Source: CAYVFM01 sp964546375 (GTDB lineage: Bacteria; Gemmatimonadota; Gemmatimonadetes; Palauibacterales; Palauibacteraceae). From it: a stretch of 6,194 nt of DNA. The notes beneath the pieces are model-generated. The model was not told where the DNA came from. It saw only the letters and a program-made list of their open reading frames with translations, and did not search any database. A program made the position numbers and the translations under genes. The stretch spans positions 1 to 6,194 of the forward strand of contig CAZJJO010000107.1 of NCBI GenBank assembly GCA_964546375.1, written 5' to 3'. Of the stretch, positions 6,006-6,194 are shown one piece after another; positions within the stretch are counted from its first letter, which is position 1, and every line of letters starts with the position of its first letter.

Positions 6006-6131
6006 GTGTCCGACGCGCGTCCGGGCGGCGAGGGCCGCGACGGGGACCGGCGGCCGGTGCGCGGCGCCGGGCGGCGGACGCGCGGCCGCCCGAGGCTAGG
6101 ACGGAGGCGAGGATGTTTCCCGAGATCGTGA
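6006..6131 (+). CDS. Possible small Arg/Gly-rich ORF overlapping the lgt start
   Basis: GTG 6006 opens a 41-codon frame ending at TGA 6129-6131, overlapping lgt by 19 bases in another frame. GAGG at 5997-6000, overlapping the tsaD stop, is five bases before the GTG. Of the first 30 codons (to 6095), 29 end in G or C, as in the real genes here, while the lgt frame over the gap has seven A/T-ending codons in 38. The peptide starts VSDARPGGEGRDGD, similar in character to the N-terminal extension of ThiG. It matches nothing I know. It could be a coupled leader peptide, a relic of an N-terminal extension cut off by a frameshift, or chance in GC-rich DNA. It is weakly supported. Confidence 0.22.
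   Translation: MSDARPGGEGRDGDRRPVRGAGRRTRGRPRLGRRRGCFPRS
6069..6091 (+). other. GC-rich hairpin upstream of lgt
   Basis: A perfect 7-base stem (6069-6075 pairing with 6085-6091) encloses a 9-base loop. No T-tract follows, so it is not a classic intrinsic terminator. It ends 11 bases before the lgt ribosome site and might affect transcript processing or lgt translation, but such stems arise often by chance in this base composition. Confidence 0.3.
6103..6107 (+). promoter_or_regulatory. Ribosome binding site of lgt
   Basis: GGAGG lies five bases before ATG 6113. A second GAGG directly abuts the ATG and is too close to serve. Confidence 0.65.
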
Positions 6132-6194
6132 CGCTGGATCTGCCCCTGGTGGGCGAGCTGACCATCACCTCGTTCGGGGTGATGATGGTGGCCG
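6113..6194 (+). CDS. lgt: Prolipoprotein diacylglyceryl transferase Lgt, 5' part
   Basis: Only 27 codons are visible before the window ends. They read MFPEIVTLDLPLVGELTITS followed by FGVMMVA, which matches the start of Lgt proteins: a short periplasmic stretch with MxPE, a small beta-like segment, then the (Y/F)GVM motif opening the first membrane helix. Lgt moves diacylglycerol from phosphatidylglycerol to the lipobox cysteine of prelipoproteins in the inner membrane. The ATG has a good GGAGG five bases upstream. The gene lies 114 bases after tsaD and so may be co-transcribed or begin a separate unit. The catalytic residues lie beyond the window, so the call rests on the N-terminus alone. 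Confidence 0.8.
   Translation, partial: MFPEIVTLDLPLVGELTITSFGVMMVA

Larger units (their letters stand above)
5999..6112 (+). other. Gap between tsaD and lgt
   Basis: This is the only non-overlapping gap of note. It contains a GC-rich hairpin and a possible 41-codon ORF, both listed separately. I see no credible -35/-10 promoter and no T-tract. In the lgt frame the gap has no stop codon and also no start codon. Confidence 0.7.

Noticed and set aside
6069..6112. Hairpin before lgt as an intrinsic terminator
   Set aside because: No T-tract follows the stem, and the sequence runs straight into the lgt ribosome site.
1..6194. Defence system, prophage or mobile element
   Set aside because: All recognisable genes are housekeeping genes on one strand with uniform base composition; no transposase, integrase, terminal inverted repeats or tRNA target was seen.

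Overview
The window is a compact block of plus-strand housekeeping genes from a bacterium with very GC-rich DNA; almost every codon in the real genes ends in G or C. The content (thiamine genes, rRNA methyltransferase RsmB, a kinase-less PASTA protein, a YbbR/CdaR-like protein, TsaD, Lgt) fits a Gram-negative-type GC-rich lineage. Gemmatimonadota is my tentative guess from this gene mix, but no marker in the window settles it and a deep-branching actinobacterium is not excluded.

Layout. Positions 1-399 hold the 3' part of a ThiE/TenI-family gene, followed by thiS (396-686) and thiG (683-1558), which make the thiazole half of thiamine. Next come rsmB (1555-2874), a membrane-anchored protein with three PASTA domains (2871-3959), a YbbR/CdaR-like membrane-anchored protein (3963-4898), and tsaD (4895-5998), which acts in the t6A modification of tRNA. 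A 114-base gap (5999-6112) follows, with a hairpin and a possible tiny ORF, and then the first 27 codons of lgt (from 6113). Five of the junctions are 4-base ATGA or GTGA overlaps and one is a 3-base gap, so translational coupling along one transcript is likely. No promoter, TPP riboswitch or classic intrinsic terminator is visible. Any thiamine riboswitch would lie upstream of the window.

How the genes relate. The first three genes share a pathway. The last four visible genes lean towards the cell envelope (PASTA: peptidoglycan binding; YbbR/CdaR: c-di-AMP cyclase control in other bacteria; Lgt: lipoprotein maturation), with translation-quality genes (rsmB, tsaD) between them.

Nothing here is a clear new defence or mobile system. 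The observations most worth following are these: a ThiS whose essential C-terminal Gly-Gly is buried by nine further residues; repeated low-complexity D/G/P/R-rich extensions exactly at gene junctions; the PASTA-CdaR pairing without a visible kinase or cyclase; and a possible overlooked small ORF before lgt.
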